In this document: positions 46,733 through 56,625 of the stretch, piece after piece | Numbering within the stretch: the stretch's first letter is position 1 | Layout of the letters: the number at the start of each line of letters is the position of its first letter | Source: Mariprofundus erugo | GTDB taxonomy: Bacteria; Pseudomonadota; Zetaproteobacteria; Mariprofundales; Mariprofundaceae | Direction: 5' to 3' | DNA: 64,000 nt | NCBI RefSeq assembly: GCF_005818865.1 | Contig: NZ_VBRY01000002.1 | Location: forward strand, 186,001-250,000 | Translations under genes and position numbers: made by a program | Notes under the pieces: model-generated | What the model was told of the DNA's origin: nothing | The model's database searches: none | What the model saw: only the letters and a program-made list of their open reading frames with translations

Positions 46733-48949
46733 ATGATTTCACCTGATTATTTTTCTTTCCGCTGGAGCTGGTACCGCCCCATTCTGAATCGTATGGAGCA
46801 GCCCTCTGCACGCTGTAAAATAGAGGTGCGGGAACTCCCCATCCGCATCGTTGGCCCGGATGCAGCGGAATACATCCCCTATGTCGTGCATCCGACCGTG
46901 GCTCACAACATTTCCACTGCGTTAAACAGGCTGCAGGAGTACACCATCCGTTACATGGTGCGGGGAGAAAAGGTGTCCGCCCACAAACTCCCCTCCATGG
47001 ATGAGAAGACACGCGCCATGGTCAGTTATCTGCGCAGCCAGAATCCCCATCTGTCACGCGATCTGCTACATCACTGGTGTGCCGATCCGGCCGGAGCCCC
47101 GGCACTGCTGGGAGTCTGTGAGGTACTGTGGACACAGGGATGGAAACAGGATCAGGCCGATGCCGCGCCCTGGGTCCCGGCAGTCAATATTCTGCTGCTG
47201 AAGCTGATCCGCAATGAAATCGCCACACTGACCGATGAACACAGCGATATCACCTCCCATGTCATGCTGCATATGACCGGTGCGCTATACATCTGGGCGC
47301 TGCAGGGCTTTCTCAAACGCTATCTCGAAGGCGCGGTCGAGGTAAGGCGGATTGCCAGTTATGAATCGATGATGATTCCCGCTACACCCATGGTGTTCAT
47401 GCAATATCAGCCGGACTCATCACTGCTGGCAGATGACAGCAAGGTGATTCGCGCCTACGGCCTGGAGCCTGAAATCGTGCCGCGTATGCGCCAGTTGCGT
47501 GCCCAGGTCGGCATGCGCAACGAGGGCGGCATTCTGCAGCTGCTGGCCCAGGATACACTGGGCTCCCATCTGCAACGCCGTACCTGGGCCCGTTTATCGC
47601 TGTGGAAGCTGGCCATGGACAGCCAGCAGGGCGGCTGGATGCGCTACGTCCTGAACGCCAAACGGCTTGATCAGCTCCTCGCGGGCCAGATTCAGCCGGA
47701 GCCCCCCCTGCTGGAAAACCTGAAGGCCCACGCGGATGTGCCTGTTGCTGCATGGCTGCTCGCCTGCATAAGCGGCGGCCGTGATGCAAAAAATGCCGGT
47801 GAACCATGGCTGCATGACAACATCACGCTGATGGCCTTCCGCGTTTTTGATGAAGATGTGAATATCGAAACAGCCAGACGGCAAGCCGAAAAAATATGGC
47901 TGGAGCGAAAAGAGGGCGGATCAAAGTCCGGCCCTGCACCGCTGCAAATCGCCGGCCTCCGCCGGACAGGAGGCGTGCGCAGCGTCGAAGGGCGTCAGAA
48001 CGATGTCGATCCGAATCTGACCAAAGCCTGGCAGGATGGCGAATTTGTCTACATTCAGCCAGACATCACCCATGCCCTGCACAGTGGCAAAAAGGTCGCC
48101 ATCCGGCATGCCAGCCTGCGCATCGAGTGGTCGGAATACCTGAGCCACATGCAGGCGCTGAATACAGCGGGCATGGATGCGTTTCTCACTGCCACACTGC
48201 TGCCCGGCGTCATGTCCTTGCTGGTCGAGCGGGAGGAGATTTTACTCGATGAGTGCTCTGCCTCCGGCTGCCTGCTGCGCGGCCCTGTCACCCTGCTGAC
48301 CGAAGCCGGCTGCACACTACGCAAGCGCCTGCAACAATGGTTCAGCGATGCGGCAGGAGAGGCCGATCACATTTCGCTCCGGCCCGAAATGCCTCCCGTC
48401 TCCATCTGCATAGCCATGGGGGGCGAGTGGAGCTTTGCCGAAATCAGGCAGCCCCGCTCAGGCGATACACGCCGGATTGCCAGTGCCCCCTCGGTTGCCC
48501 AGGCCGGTGCCGGCGCCTGTCGCAATCAGGCGGTCGCGCAGCTGGCTGCAGCCCAGGACAGCAAACTTGGCCTCTCCCCGCTGGGCCGCATCCGGATCGA
48601 GGCATTACGCACAGCCTCCGGTGAGATTGTGCGCCTGCTGGATAACAGCGGCTTTGCCATCACGGCACCCGCAGTCATCGAGCTCACCCGCGCATTGACC
48701 GGAAAAGCCTCCGTACGCGAAGTTCGGCTCGAAGGCGCGCAACTTAAAGGCGTACTCGATGAGTTCCGACTGCCTCCACTGCCAATGGAGCTGCTGCACA
48801 TTCGCCGCCACAACCATGAAGATCAGCCCTGGTTGCTGATCAAAACAGGAACCGTTCATATTGCCGGCACAGATGTCGCCCTGTTTGAAATGATGGATGA
48901 GCACAACAAAGCCATCCGCCTTCTTTTTGAGCGAGGACTGATCCGCTGA
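46733..48949 (+). CDS. Large uncharacterised protein, two-part architecture
   Basis: The product has 738 residues from ATG 46733; an in-frame GTG at 46715 is the alternative. No signal peptide or obvious membrane segment is present. The N-terminal half (about 20-375) is mostly helical. A charged linker (about 380-420) rich in Lys, Arg and Gly follows. The C-terminal third is alpha/beta, with LLDECSASGCLLRGPV and VSICIAMGGEWSFAEI as the best-marked segments. The pattern faintly recalls a degenerate class III nucleotide cyclase fold, but the catalytic residues are not evident. I do not recognise the family. It is divergent from znuA and its stop adjoins tilS. Confidence 0.75.
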   Translation: MISPDYFSFRWSWYRPILNRMEQPSARCKIEVRELPIRIVGPDAAEYIPYVVHPTVAHNISTALNRLQEYTIRYMVRGEKVSAHKLPSMDEKTRAMVSYLRSQNPHLSRDLLHHWCADPAGAPALLGVCEVLWTQGWKQDQADAAPWVPAVNILLLKLIRNEIATLTDEHSDITSHVMLHMTGALYIWALQGFLKRYLEGAVEVRRIASYESMMIPATPMVFMQYQPDSSLLADDSKVIRAYGLEPEIVPRMRQLRAQVGMRNEGGILQLLAQDTLGSHLQRRTWARLSLWKLAMDSQQGGWMRYVLNAKRLDQLLAGQIQPEPPLLENLKAHADVPVAAWLLACISGGRDAKNAGEPWLHDNITLMAFRVFDEDVNIETARRQAEKIWLERKEGGSKSGPAPLQIAGLRRTGGVRSVEGRQNDVDPNLTKAWQDGEFVYIQPDITHALHSGKKVAIRHASLRIEWSEYLSHMQALNTAGMDAFLTATLLPGVMSLLVEREEILLDECSASGCLLRGPVTLLTEAGCTLRKRLQQWFSDAAGEADHISLRPEMPPVSICIAMGGEWSFAEIRQPRSGDTRRIASAPSVAQAGAGACRNQAVAQLAAAQDSKLGLSPLGRIRIEALRTASGEIVRLLDNSGFAITAPAVIELTRALTGKASVREVRLEGAQLKGVLDEFRLPPLPMELLHIRRHNHEDQPWLLIKTGTVHIAGTDVALFEMMDEHNKAIRLLFERGLIR

Positions 48950-49008
48950 TTGCTGTCCCTTCTGCCAGCTTTGATCTGCTGCCGGAAGCGGGTAAACTGC
49001 CGATCAAT

Positions 49009-49923
49009 GTGGCAGTTGGCTGGTCTGGCGGTGCAGATTCAACCGCGCTGTTACTTGCCCTTGCCGGCAAGGGTTATCGGGTCCACGCATGGCACGTCGA
49101 TCACGCCTGGCGCAGCTCATCTTCCGATGAGGCGCAGTGGCTGACCAGGCAAGCTGCCGGGTGGGGCATTCCGGTGCTGACAACCCGCCTGCCAGCGCCC
49201 GCCGGCCACAACAGAGAGGCTTCGGCAAGAGAGGCGCGCTACCAATGCTTCGAGCGATGGGCACAACAGACAGGCATCGACACCCTCTGTCTTGGCCACC
49301 ACAGGAATGATCAGGCCGAAACCGTTTGCATGCGGCTGCTGCAGGGGGCCGGCATCTCCGGCTGTCGCGGCATGCTGGACAACCGGAGACAGGGATCGCT
49401 GAACATTGTCCGGCCTCTGCTGCACACCCCCGGCAGTAAACTCAGGCAATGGCTGACCGAAACGGGCACCGGCTGGATTGAAGATGCAAGCAACCATGAT
49501 CTGAGCATCCGCCGCAACCATATCAGACACCGGCTTTTTCCGGCGATCATGGCAACCGGCATTGATCCGGCAGAGCTTTTTTTGCGCTGGCAACAACAGG
49601 CCGCACGGCTGACAGAAATGCTTGAGCGCGATGTTGAGCCATTACTGCCGGACACATCGGCATGGCGACATGATGAACAGGGAGCATTTATCAGCTGGCG
49701 CCTCTGGTCGGCTGCATCGCCGCCGGTAAGGGCCCGGCTGTTGCAAAAAATGATGGCCTTTGTGCTTGGTGAGGGGGCAACTCCCGGACGACGCCACATC
49801 CTGCTGGTGGAGGAGTGGACGCAAAAAAGTGGCCTGGGCGGACTCGATTTGTCACGCTGCCGCCTGCAAAGACGGCGTAAGCACTTGCATCTGTGTCGAA
49901 CGACGGCAGGCTTGCATTCTTAA
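49009..49923 (+). CDS. tilS: tRNA(Ile)-lysidine synthase
   Basis: TilS changes C34 of tRNA-Ile(CAU) to lysidine. The PP-loop SGGADS, the HVDHAWR segment, LGHHRNDQAET and IEDASNHDLSIRRNHIRH are diagnostic. From GTG 49009 the protein has 304 residues, but only five precede the PP-loop, shorter than usual. The frame is open back to an ATT at 48949 that overlaps the previous stop, which would add 20 residues including a fitting first strand. The C-terminal domain is shorter than in E. coli. Confidence 0.93.
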   Translation: MAVGWSGGADSTALLLALAGKGYRVHAWHVDHAWRSSSSDEAQWLTRQAAGWGIPVLTTRLPAPAGHNREASAREARYQCFERWAQQTGIDTLCLGHHRNDQAETVCMRLLQGAGISGCRGMLDNRRQGSLNIVRPLLHTPGSKLRQWLTETGTGWIEDASNHDLSIRRNHIRHRLFPAIMATGIDPAELFLRWQQQAARLTEMLERDVEPLLPDTSAWRHDEQGAFISWRLWSAASPPVRARLLQKMMAFVLGEGATPGRRHILLVEEWTQKSGLGGLDLSRCRLQRRRKHLHLCRTTAGLHS

Positions 49924-49951
49924 TCTTGTTTTCATGAAATGGCATGCAAGC

Positions 49952-49981
49952 TTGGCGCTACCACTCGCATGATTATATAAT
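49952..49981 (+). promoter_or_regulatory. Sigma-70-like promoter for ftsH
   Basis: TTGGCG (49952-49957) is followed by 18 bases and a perfect TATAAT (49976-49981). The start site would be near 49988, about 43 bases before the ftsH ATG, whose AAAGGA is at 50015-50020. The operon ftsH-folP-cdaA-cdaR-glmM could be read from here. Confidence 0.55.
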
Positions 49982-50030
49982 AATTCGGCAATATATTCAC
50001 ATCAAACTTGCCGGAAAGGATTTGGATTTA

Positions 50031-51962
50031 ATGGGAAAGAATATTCTACTGTGGGTTGTCATCGGTCTGACCATGATGAGCCTGTTTAATATGTTTTCGG
50101 CTCCGCTGGTGAAAGGGGACAGAATGCCCTACTCCACCTTCGTCGAAAAAGTTAATCAGGGCATGGTTGAAACCGCTACCATCAAGGACAACCGCGTAGT
50201 CGGCCAATATCGCGACTCTTCCGGCGAGCTGAAAAGCTTCGATGTCACCGTTCCGAACGACCCTAATCTCTCCCAGCGCCTGCTGGATCAGCATGTGCAG
50301 GTAGACGTCAAGGAGCGCGAAGAGGTGCCGTTTATCATCTCCGTGCTGATCTCCTGGTTCCCGATGCTGCTGCTGATTGCCGTATGGGTCTTTTTTATGC
50401 GCCAGATGCAGGGTGGCGGCAAAGGCGGAGCCATGGGCTTTGGCAAGAGCAAGGCCAAGCTGCTGAACGAAAATACCGCCCGCGTTACCTTTGAAGATGT
50501 CGCCGGCTGCGATGAAGCCAAGCAGGAAGTCACCGAAGTTATCGAATTTCTCCGCGAGCCGTCCAAATTCACCCGTCTCGGCGGAAAAATCCCGAAAGGC
50601 ATGCTGCTTGTAGGGCCTCCCGGCACCGGTAAAACACTGCTTGCCCGTGCCATTGCCGGCGAAGCAGAGGTGCCGTTCTTCTCGATCTCGGGTTCTGACT
50701 TTGTCGAAATGTTCGTCGGCGTCGGCGCATCCCGTGTGCGCGACATGTTTGAGCAGGCGAAAAAATCTGCCCCCTGCATTGTGTTCGTTGACGAAATCGA
50801 TGCCATGGGCCGTCATCGCGGTGCCGGCATCGGCGGCGGCAATGATGAGCGGGAACAGACTCTGAACCAGATGCTGGTCGAAATGGACGGCTTTGAATCC
50901 AATGAAGGTGTGATTCTGGTTGCCGCCACCAACAGACCGGATGTACTCGATCCGGCCCTGCTGCGACCAGGCCGCTTCGACCGCCAGGTCGTCGTCCCTC
51001 GTCCTGATCTGCTTGGCCGCGAACAGATCCTGAAAGTACACATGCGCAAGGTGCCGCTGTCAGGCAATGTGGATGTCAAGGAGCTGGCACGTGGCACGCC
51101 AGGATTTTCCGGCGCAGATCTGGCCAATCTGGTCAATGAAGCTGCATTGAATGCCGCACGCTTTGATCGCGACAAGGTCACCCGGGCCGATTTCGAAACG
51201 GCCAAGGACAAGGTCATGATGGGCACCGAACGCCGTTCGATGATCATCTCCGATGACCAGAAAAAGACCACAGCCTACCACGAGGCAGGCCATACACTGG
51301 TCGCCAAATACCTGAAGAATGCCGATCCGGTCCACAAGGTCAGCATTATTCCGCGTGGCCAGGCACTCGGCATCACCATGCAGATGCCGGTTGAGGATCG
51401 CTTTAATCATGACCGCGAGTACCTGCGTGATCAGATCTCGATCATGATGGGCGGCCGACTGGGTGAGGAGCTTGTGCTCGGCCAGATGACCACCGGTGCC
51501 TCCAACGATTTTGAACGTGCCACCCAACTGGCCCGCAACATGGTAACCCAGTGGGGCATGTCGGATGAAATGGGCCCTATGGTTTACGGCGAGCGTGAAC
51601 ATGAGCCATTCCTCGGTCGTGAAATCACCCGTCAGACCAATATCTCCGAAGAGACTGCCCGCAAGATTGATATCGTTGTGCGCAAACTGATCGAAGACAA
51701 CTACGCACGGGCGAAAAACATTCTTGAAGAGCATATGGACCAGTTGCATCTGCTGGCCAACGCACTGATCAAATATGAAACCCTCGATACCACCGATATC
51801 GATCGCGCCATGGAAGGCAAGGAACCTCTGTTGATCAAGGAGTCCCAGTCGACCACCTCCACCGGCCCGCTGCCGCCGGAAGAACCATCCGCGCGGGTCG
51901 ACATCGGCCAGAGCAATGAACAGAACAAGCCTTCCGATAGTGAGGCGGGACAGATTAACTGA
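50031..51962 (+). CDS. ftsH: ATP-dependent zinc metalloprotease FtsH
   Basis: FtsH degrades unstable and misassembled membrane and cytosolic proteins, including sigma-32 and LpxC in E. coli. The 643-residue protein has two membrane helices (about 4-22 and 102-123), Walker A GPPGTGKT (195-202), Walker B IVFVDEID, the SRH ([18 protein letters not shown]) and zinc motif HEAGH (417-421). The upstream frame to 49944 has no ribosome-binding site and was discarded. Confidence 0.98.
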   Translation: MGKNILLWVVIGLTMMSLFNMFSAPLVKGDRMPYSTFVEKVNQGMVETATIKDNRVVGQYRDSSGELKSFDVTVPNDPNLSQRLLDQHVQVDVKEREEVPFIISVLISWFPMLLLIAVWVFFMRQMQGGGKGGAMGFGKSKAKLLNENTARVTFEDVAGCDEAKQEVTEVIEFLREPSKFTRLGGKIPKGMLLVGPPGTGKTLLARAIAGEAEVPFFSISGSDFVEMFVGVGASRVRDMFEQAKKSAPCIVFVDEIDAMGRHRGAGIGGGNDEREQTLNQMLVEMDGFESNEGVILVAATNRPDVLDPALLRPGRFDRQVVVPRPDLLGREQILKVHMRKVPLSGNVDVKELARGTPGFSGADLANLVNEAALNAARFDRDKVTRADFETAKDKVMMGTERRSMIISDDQKKTTAYHEAGHTLVAKYLKNADPVHKVSIIPRGQALGITMQMPVEDRFNHDREYLRDQISIMMGGRLGEELVLGQMTTGASNDFERATQLARNMVTQWGMSDEMGPMVYGEREHEPFLGREITRQTNISEETARKIDIVVRKLIEDNYARAKNILEEHMDQLHLLANALIKYETLDTTDIDRAMEGKEPLLIKESQSTTSTGPLPPEEPSARVDIGQSNEQNKPSDSEAGQIN

Positions 51963-52798
51963 TGCGCTCACGCTGGCATCGACATAAAGATGCATGGTTG
52001 ATGGGGGTGCTTAATTGCACCCCCGATTCGTTTTCGGACGGAGGCAACTTTATTGATGTTGAGGCGGCGACCCGCCATGGCCTGCGGATGCGGGACGAGG
52101 GCGCTGCCATCATTGATGTCGGCGGTGAATCCACCCGTCCTGGCGCCTGCGCTGTCCCTGTACAGGAGGAGCTGGACAGGGTGATTCCGGTGATCCGGAG
52201 CCTCAGCGCCGCCGGCTGCCTGATCTCACTCGATACGATGAAAGCCGAGGTGATGCAGCAGGGCATCGCTGCCGGTGCCTCACTGATCAATGATGTCAGC
52301 GCCCTGACCTATGATCCGGAGAGCATGAATGTCGTCGCCGCAGCAGGTGTCGATGTTTGTCTGATGCATATGCAGGGATCCCCCGCCTCGATGCAGGTAT
52401 CCCCCCAATACCGCAATGTCGTGGATGAGGTCTGCGCCTATTTCGACGCACGCCTGAATGCCTGCCTGCAGGCAGGTATCCGCGAAGCATCCATCCTGAT
52501 TGATCCCGGCATCGGCTTTGGTAAACGGCTTGAGGATAATCTCGCCCTGATCCGCAATATTCCGATACTCAAGCAGCGCTTTGGCCTGCCCCTGCTGCTG
52601 GGAGTCTCGAGAAAATCCTTCCTCGGCGCCATCACAGGCAGCGATGTATCCGACAGGGAAATAGAAACCTCTGTCGCCGGTGGCATGGGCATTGCTTATG
52701 GAGCTGACGTGCTGCGCGTGCATAATGTCGCACTGCAAATGAGGGCAATTCAGGTGGCCAGCGCAATCGCCGGGGAGCCATCTTGCATGCCGGAGTAA
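51962..52798 (+). CDS. folP: Dihydropteroate synthase
   Basis: FolP joins p-aminobenzoate to dihydropterin pyrophosphate. The 278-residue protein has the first signature as MGVLNCTPDSFSDGG (Cys replaces the usual Val after Asn), GGESTRPGA, the DPGIGFGK loop and a GVSRKSF segment with the conserved Lys. All sulfonamide-site motifs of the family are intact. The start shares one base with the ftsH stop (TGATG). Confidence 0.96.
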   Translation: MRSRWHRHKDAWLMGVLNCTPDSFSDGGNFIDVEAATRHGLRMRDEGAAIIDVGGESTRPGACAVPVQEELDRVIPVIRSLSAAGCLISLDTMKAEVMQQGIAAGASLINDVSALTYDPESMNVVAAAGVDVCLMHMQGSPASMQVSPQYRNVVDEVCAYFDARLNACLQAGIREASILIDPGIGFGKRLEDNLALIRNIPILKQRFGLPLLLGVSRKSFLGAITGSDVSDREIETSVAGGMGIAYGADVLRVHNVALQMRAIQVASAIAGEPSCMPE

Positions 52799-52867
52799 TC
52801 CGGCTATTCTGCAGAAATTGATCACACAGGGCCGCCAAGCCCCGGTGAATAAAGGCGCTGTGACGGT

Positions 52868-53674
52868 ATGGTGGTAATGGACAACTGGCAATTCGGTATT
52901 ACTGACCTCGCTGATATTACGGTCGTTGCGGTTGTGGTTTACTTCTTTCTGCGTCTGATTCGCGGTACGCGTGCCGTTCAGATGCTCATTGGCGTCGCCA
53001 TCGTTGTCGTTGTTTATCAGCTAGCCCGTGAATTCGGCCTGTTCACCGTTGAATGGATGTTCAGTCACTTCTTCTCGGCCTTCATCGTCATTCTCGTCGT
53101 GCTGTTTCAACAGGAAATCCGCCGGGCCCTGATGCGTGTGGCCGTCAATCCGCTAGCTGCCGGCAATACGCCGGGAGAAACCATGATCGCCATGCTGGTC
53201 GAATCAACCTACGCCCTGGTTCACCGCGGCTGGGGCGGGCTGATCGTCATCGAGCGGGATACCGGCCTGCGTCATCTGTTCGAATCCGGCGTAGAGCTGG
53301 ATGCCCCCATTCAGCCGGACATGATTCAGGCACTCTTCTGCCCCGATGCCCCGATGCACGATGGCGCGATCATCGTACATGGCAATCGCATTGTTGCCGC
53401 CAGAGTACTGCTGCCACTCGCCCAGGCCAATGCTGTCCCCGGTGACTTTGGTACCCGTCATCGCGCGGCTGTTGGCCTGTCGGAAGAGACCGATGCACTG
53501 GTGATTGTCGTCTCTGAAGAGACCGGTGCCGTGCACCTGGTGGAAGAAGGTCAACTCGGCAACAACCTGACCAGTCGCGCACTGCATGATCGCCTGAGCA
53601 GTCGCCTGTCATCCCTGCAAAGCCATGCCCATAAAGACCATGAGCAAGATGAATCTGAGGCTGGAATCGACTGA
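52868..53674 (+). CDS. cdaA: Diadenylate cyclase CdaA (c-di-AMP synthase)
   Basis: CdaA makes c-di-AMP from two ATP. The 268-residue protein has three N-terminal membrane helices (about 16-31, 38-52, 67-85) and the DAC domain with DGA (165-167, MHDGAIIV) and RHR (GTRHRAA, 195-201). These are the catalytic motifs. A charged C-terminal tail follows. It is followed directly by cdaR and glmM, the classic CdaA module of Firmicutes, and preceded by folP and ftsH. Confidence 0.96.
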   Translation: MVVMDNWQFGITDLADITVVAVVVYFFLRLIRGTRAVQMLIGVAIVVVVYQLAREFGLFTVEWMFSHFFSAFIVILVVLFQQEIRRALMRVAVNPLAAGNTPGETMIAMLVESTYALVHRGWGGLIVIERDTGLRHLFESGVELDAPIQPDMIQALFCPDAPMHDGAIIVHGNRIVAARVLLPLAQANAVPGDFGTRHRAAVGLSEETDALVIVVSEETGAVHLVEEGQLGNNLTSRALHDRLSSRLSSLQSHAHKDHEQDESEAGID

Positions 53675-54363
53675 TGCAACATTTCATTAAACTGTTCCGC
53701 CGTTATAACCTCCACTTCTGGGCGATTATGATCGCTATTGCCCTGTGGCTGCAGGTGCACGGGCAGGGGGATGGCTCGCTGAGCATGGACGTTCCCTTGC
53801 AGGTACAGGGGCTGCCGGCGGATATGGTGATCGTCAATGACTTTCCCGAACATGTCCGTATTACCATCAAGGGGTTGCAAACACGCCTGAAAGACCTGCG
53901 CCAGCAGGATCTTACGGTACCACTGGATGTTTCGGACCTGACCACACCCGGCGTCGTTGAACGAAGTCTGCAGATCGGTCTGATTTCACTCCCTGTCGGC
54001 CTGCGTATTGAAAAGGTCAAACCAGAGCGTCTGCAGCTGCAGGTTGACCGGCGCGTCACCCGCTCGATCCCTGTCCATGCCCACTTTGAATTGCCCGAAG
54101 GCTGGCAGGTAACACAGGTAAATATTGAACCGGCCCAGGTCAAACTGACCGGACCTGATGTCTGGCTGGAGACACTGCGCGCGGTTGAGACCACACCGAT
54201 TCGACCGGAACTGAAGGAAGGCCCCATTGAGGCCAAAACAGGCGTGGAAAGCCCCTCGGGCAAATCGATTCGACTTGCAGGCGGCAAGGTTGAAATCATT
54301 GTCCGCGGCACACTTGAAAAGCTGCCCATCTCCATCAAGAGCAGCCCTGGAGGAACAAATTGA
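53674..54363 (+). CDS. cdaR: CdaR/YbbR-domain protein
   Basis: CdaR binds CdaA and tunes its activity. The 229-residue protein has one N-terminal membrane helix (about 13-28) and extracytoplasmic YbbR repeats (about 35-110 and 115-215, for example VRITIKGLQTRLKDL and VKLTGPDVWLETL). It overlaps cdaA by one base and glmM by four. Two repeats are clear; four occur in some homologues. Confidence 0.9.
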   Translation: MQHFIKLFRRYNLHFWAIMIAIALWLQVHGQGDGSLSMDVPLQVQGLPADMVIVNDFPEHVRITIKGLQTRLKDLRQQDLTVPLDVSDLTTPGVVERSLQIGLISLPVGLRIEKVKPERLQLQVDRRVTRSIPVHAHFELPEGWQVTQVNIEPAQVKLTGPDVWLETLRAVETTPIRPELKEGPIEAKTGVESPSGKSIRLAGGKVEIIVRGTLEKLPISIKSSPGGTN

Positions 54364-55703
54364 GACGCTACTTTGGAACAGACGGAGTCCGTGGCACCGT
54401 AAATCAGTCACCGATGACGGCTGAGTTTGCCCTTACTCTTGGTCGGGCAGCCGGCCATGTATTGACCCGTCACCTGAAGCACAAACCGCACATTCTGATC
54501 GGCAAGGACACCCGCCTCTCCGGTTATATGATTGAATCGGCACTTTGTGCCGGGTTGACGGCCCAGGGCATGAATGTGCTGCTTGTCGGCCCTGTTCCCA
54601 CACCTGCAGTTGCCTACCTTACCCGCAGCCTGCGAGCCGATGCCGGTGTCATGCTCTCTGCATCCCATAACCCGGCCGGTGACAACGGTATCAAGTTTTT
54701 TGCAGCCGACGGATTCAAGTTGCCCGACGAGATCGAGCTTGAAATTGAGCAATGCATTGATGCACTGCCTCCACTTCCGCCGGCCCTTGAGGTTGGCAAG
54801 GCAAGCCGTGTGGACGATGCGCGCGGACGCTATATCGAGTTTTTGAAAGCAGCACTGCCGCGAGGCATGCGATTTGACGGATTAAAAGTGGTCATCGACT
54901 GCGCCAACGGTGCTGCCTATGACGTGGCACCGCGCATTCTGCGCGAGCTCGGCTGCGATGTGATCGCCATGGCAGCTAGTCCCGATGGTTACAATATCAA
55001 CAAGGGCTGCGGCTCAACCCACCCGGAAGGGATGACCGCCCGGGTCGTTGAAACCGGTGCGGATATCGGCCTTGCCCTGGATGGTGATGCCGACCGCCTG
55101 ATCGCCTGCGATGCAAATGGCGATATTGTGGATGGTGACCGGGTGATTGCCATTCTGGCTGAGCATGCGGCCAGCCAGGGCCGGCTGCAGGGAGGCGCTG
55201 TAGTCACAACACTGATGAGCAACATGGGGCTTGAGCGCTACCTTGCCGGCCTCGGACTGGATATGCACAGAGCCTCCGTCGGTGATCGCTATGTGCTTGA
55301 GATGATGAATGAACTGGGCTGCAATATCGGCGGTGAACAATCCGGCCATATGATTCTGCTCGATTACAACACCACCGGTGATGGCCTGATGTCGGGGCTG
55401 CAGTTGCTGGCGGCCATGAGTCAGCAGGAAAAGCCATTGGCTGAACTGGCTGCCGGCATGAACCTGTTCCCGCAGAAACTGTGGAATATTGTCATGCCTG
55501 AACGCCGTGATGTACTGGCTGATGCCGCCGTCGCCAGCCTCATTGCGCAGGCCGAAAGCCGGCTGGCCGGTAACGGACGCATCAATGTGCGCATGTCCGG
55601 CACCGAGCCGAAGCTGCGCATCATGGTTGAGGCGGAGGATGAAGCGCTGATGCTTGATATCGGCGACAGCCTGACCCGGGAGATCAGCACCATCGTCTGT
55701 TAG
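54360..55703 (+). CDS. glmM: Phosphoglucosamine mutase
   Basis: GlmM converts glucosamine 6-phosphate to glucosamine 1-phosphate for peptidoglycan and LPS. The 447-residue protein has FGTDGVRG (5-12), the phosphoserine loop SASHNP with S102, the metal loop DGDADR and the RMSGTEPKLR C-terminal phosphate site. The start is TTG at 54360, overlapping the cdaR stop, with GGAGG seven bases before. GlmM also inhibits CdaA in Firmicutes. Confidence 0.97.
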   Translation: MRRYFGTDGVRGTVNQSPMTAEFALTLGRAAGHVLTRHLKHKPHILIGKDTRLSGYMIESALCAGLTAQGMNVLLVGPVPTPAVAYLTRSLRADAGVMLSASHNPAGDNGIKFFAADGFKLPDEIELEIEQCIDALPPLPPALEVGKASRVDDARGRYIEFLKAALPRGMRFDGLKVVIDCANGAAYDVAPRILRELGCDVIAMAASPDGYNINKGCGSTHPEGMTARVVETGADIGLALDGDADRLIACDANGDIVDGDRVIAILAEHAASQGRLQGGAVVTTLMSNMGLERYLAGLGLDMHRASVGDRYVLEMMNELGCNIGGEQSGHMILLDYNTTGDGLMSGLQLLAAMSQQEKPLAELAAGMNLFPQKLWNIVMPERRDVLADAAVASLIAQAESRLAGNGRINVRMSGTEPKLRIMVEAEDEALMLDIGDSLTREISTIVC

Positions 55704-55736
55704 GGCGATTGATTGTCAGCGTTTGCAGGCAAACCA

Positions 55737-55772
55737 GGCAAGGTCGTCCAGTCCGGATTGGACGGCTTTGCC
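55737..55772 (+). terminator. Hairpin downstream of glmM
   Basis: GGCAAGGTCGTCC, a ten-base loop, then GGACGGCTTTGCC form a 13-pair stem with two G-U pairs. It follows the glmM stop by 34 bases. There is no T run, so it may terminate with Rho or act as an mRNA end. Confidence 0.4.
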
Positions 55773-55803
55773 GCCGCCAGGTGAGCGGCAGGATGCAGCG
55801 AAT

Positions 55804-55926
55804 CAAATCAAACGCGTAAGTGTTTGATTTGTAAGCAAAGGAAAAATGACTCGGGCATCCTGCCTCTTGGTCGCGTTTTGCCTTTGCGATCTGATTTTTG
55901 CCAGGAGGGCAATCAATCAGCAGCTC
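55804..55926 (+). repeat. Intergenic hairpin repeat, copy B (123 bp)
   Basis: This is the second copy of the element at 21717-21883. Its first inverted repeat is perfect: CAAATCAAAC (55804-55813), loop GCGTAAGT, GTTTGATTTG (55822-55831). The stem differs from copy A by paired changes (CAG/CTG versus CAA/TTG). The second inverted repeat is at 55891-55920. It lies 30 bases past the yqgE stop. Confidence 0.75.
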
Positions 55927-55955
55927 ATTAGCCGACCTTGCCGAAGATGATTGCG

Positions 55956-56513
55956 TTACGCGTGACCAATCTGACTGGAGAGATGAGAGCGGGTGATTCC
56001 CATACAGCGGGCGCCGAAATCCCAGCGCATTTCCGGTGGTTCCTGAAAAATAATCCGGTGACTGGCCGGTGCAATCAGCCAGCTGTTTTCTGCCAGCTCC
56101 TGCTCAAGCTGGCCGGCATGCCAGCCGGCGTAACCAAGCAGCAACATAAAGTGTTCAGGGCCATCACCACGGGCCAGCTCCTCCAGCACATCACGCGAAG
56201 CCGTCAGGTGCAACTCAGGCGTCACCTGCATCGTCGAGTCATAGATATGCCAGCCATCATGCAGCAGAAAGCCTCTGAACTCATCCACAGGCCCTCCCTC
56301 AAAAACAGGCAATGTCCGCCTTTCGGGCACAACCTCAAGCTGCAGATCATCAAACACATCACCCATCACAAGGCTGCGCGGCCGATTAATCACCAGACCG
56401 AGACACCCCTCCGGATCATGGTGGCAAACCAGTACCACACTATCCCTGAAGTTGGGATCCTGCATGGACGGAGTAGCCAGCAATAACTGACCGGTCAGTT
56501 GATTGATATGCAC
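55956..56513 (-). CDS. yqgE: YqgE/AlgH family protein
   Basis: The start at GTG 56513 is chosen because AAGGAGG lies six bases before it; in the longer frame from 56540 this site encodes Arg-Arg. The 185-residue protein has the family start LTGQLLLATPSMQDPNF, GCLGLVINRP, GGPV and LLGYAGWHAGQLEQEL. The function is unknown, with a proposed regulatory role for AlgH. It follows pdxA in the lptD-surA-pdxA cluster. Confidence 0.92.
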   Translation of the reverse strand: MHINQLTGQLLLATPSMQDPNFRDSVVLVCHHDPEGCLGLVINRPRSLVMGDVFDDLQLEVVPERRTLPVFEGGPVDEFRGFLLHDGWHIYDSTMQVTPELHLTASRDVLEELARGDGPEHFMLLLGYAGWHAGQLEQELAENSWLIAPASHRIIFQEPPEMRWDFGARCMGITRSHLSSQIGHA

Positions 56514-56625
56514 AACAGGCCTCCTTGCCATCTGCACCATGGAAGCGCGGATAAATGCAGAATTCCCTGCCGGCTACGAAAAAGCCGCCACATGCAAGCA
56601 CAGGAAAACCTGACCATCGCCACAA

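Noticed and set aside
50046-51995. Two antisense frames opposite ftsH
   Set aside because: ftsH is intact and highly conserved, and the antisense peptides have no known fold pattern.
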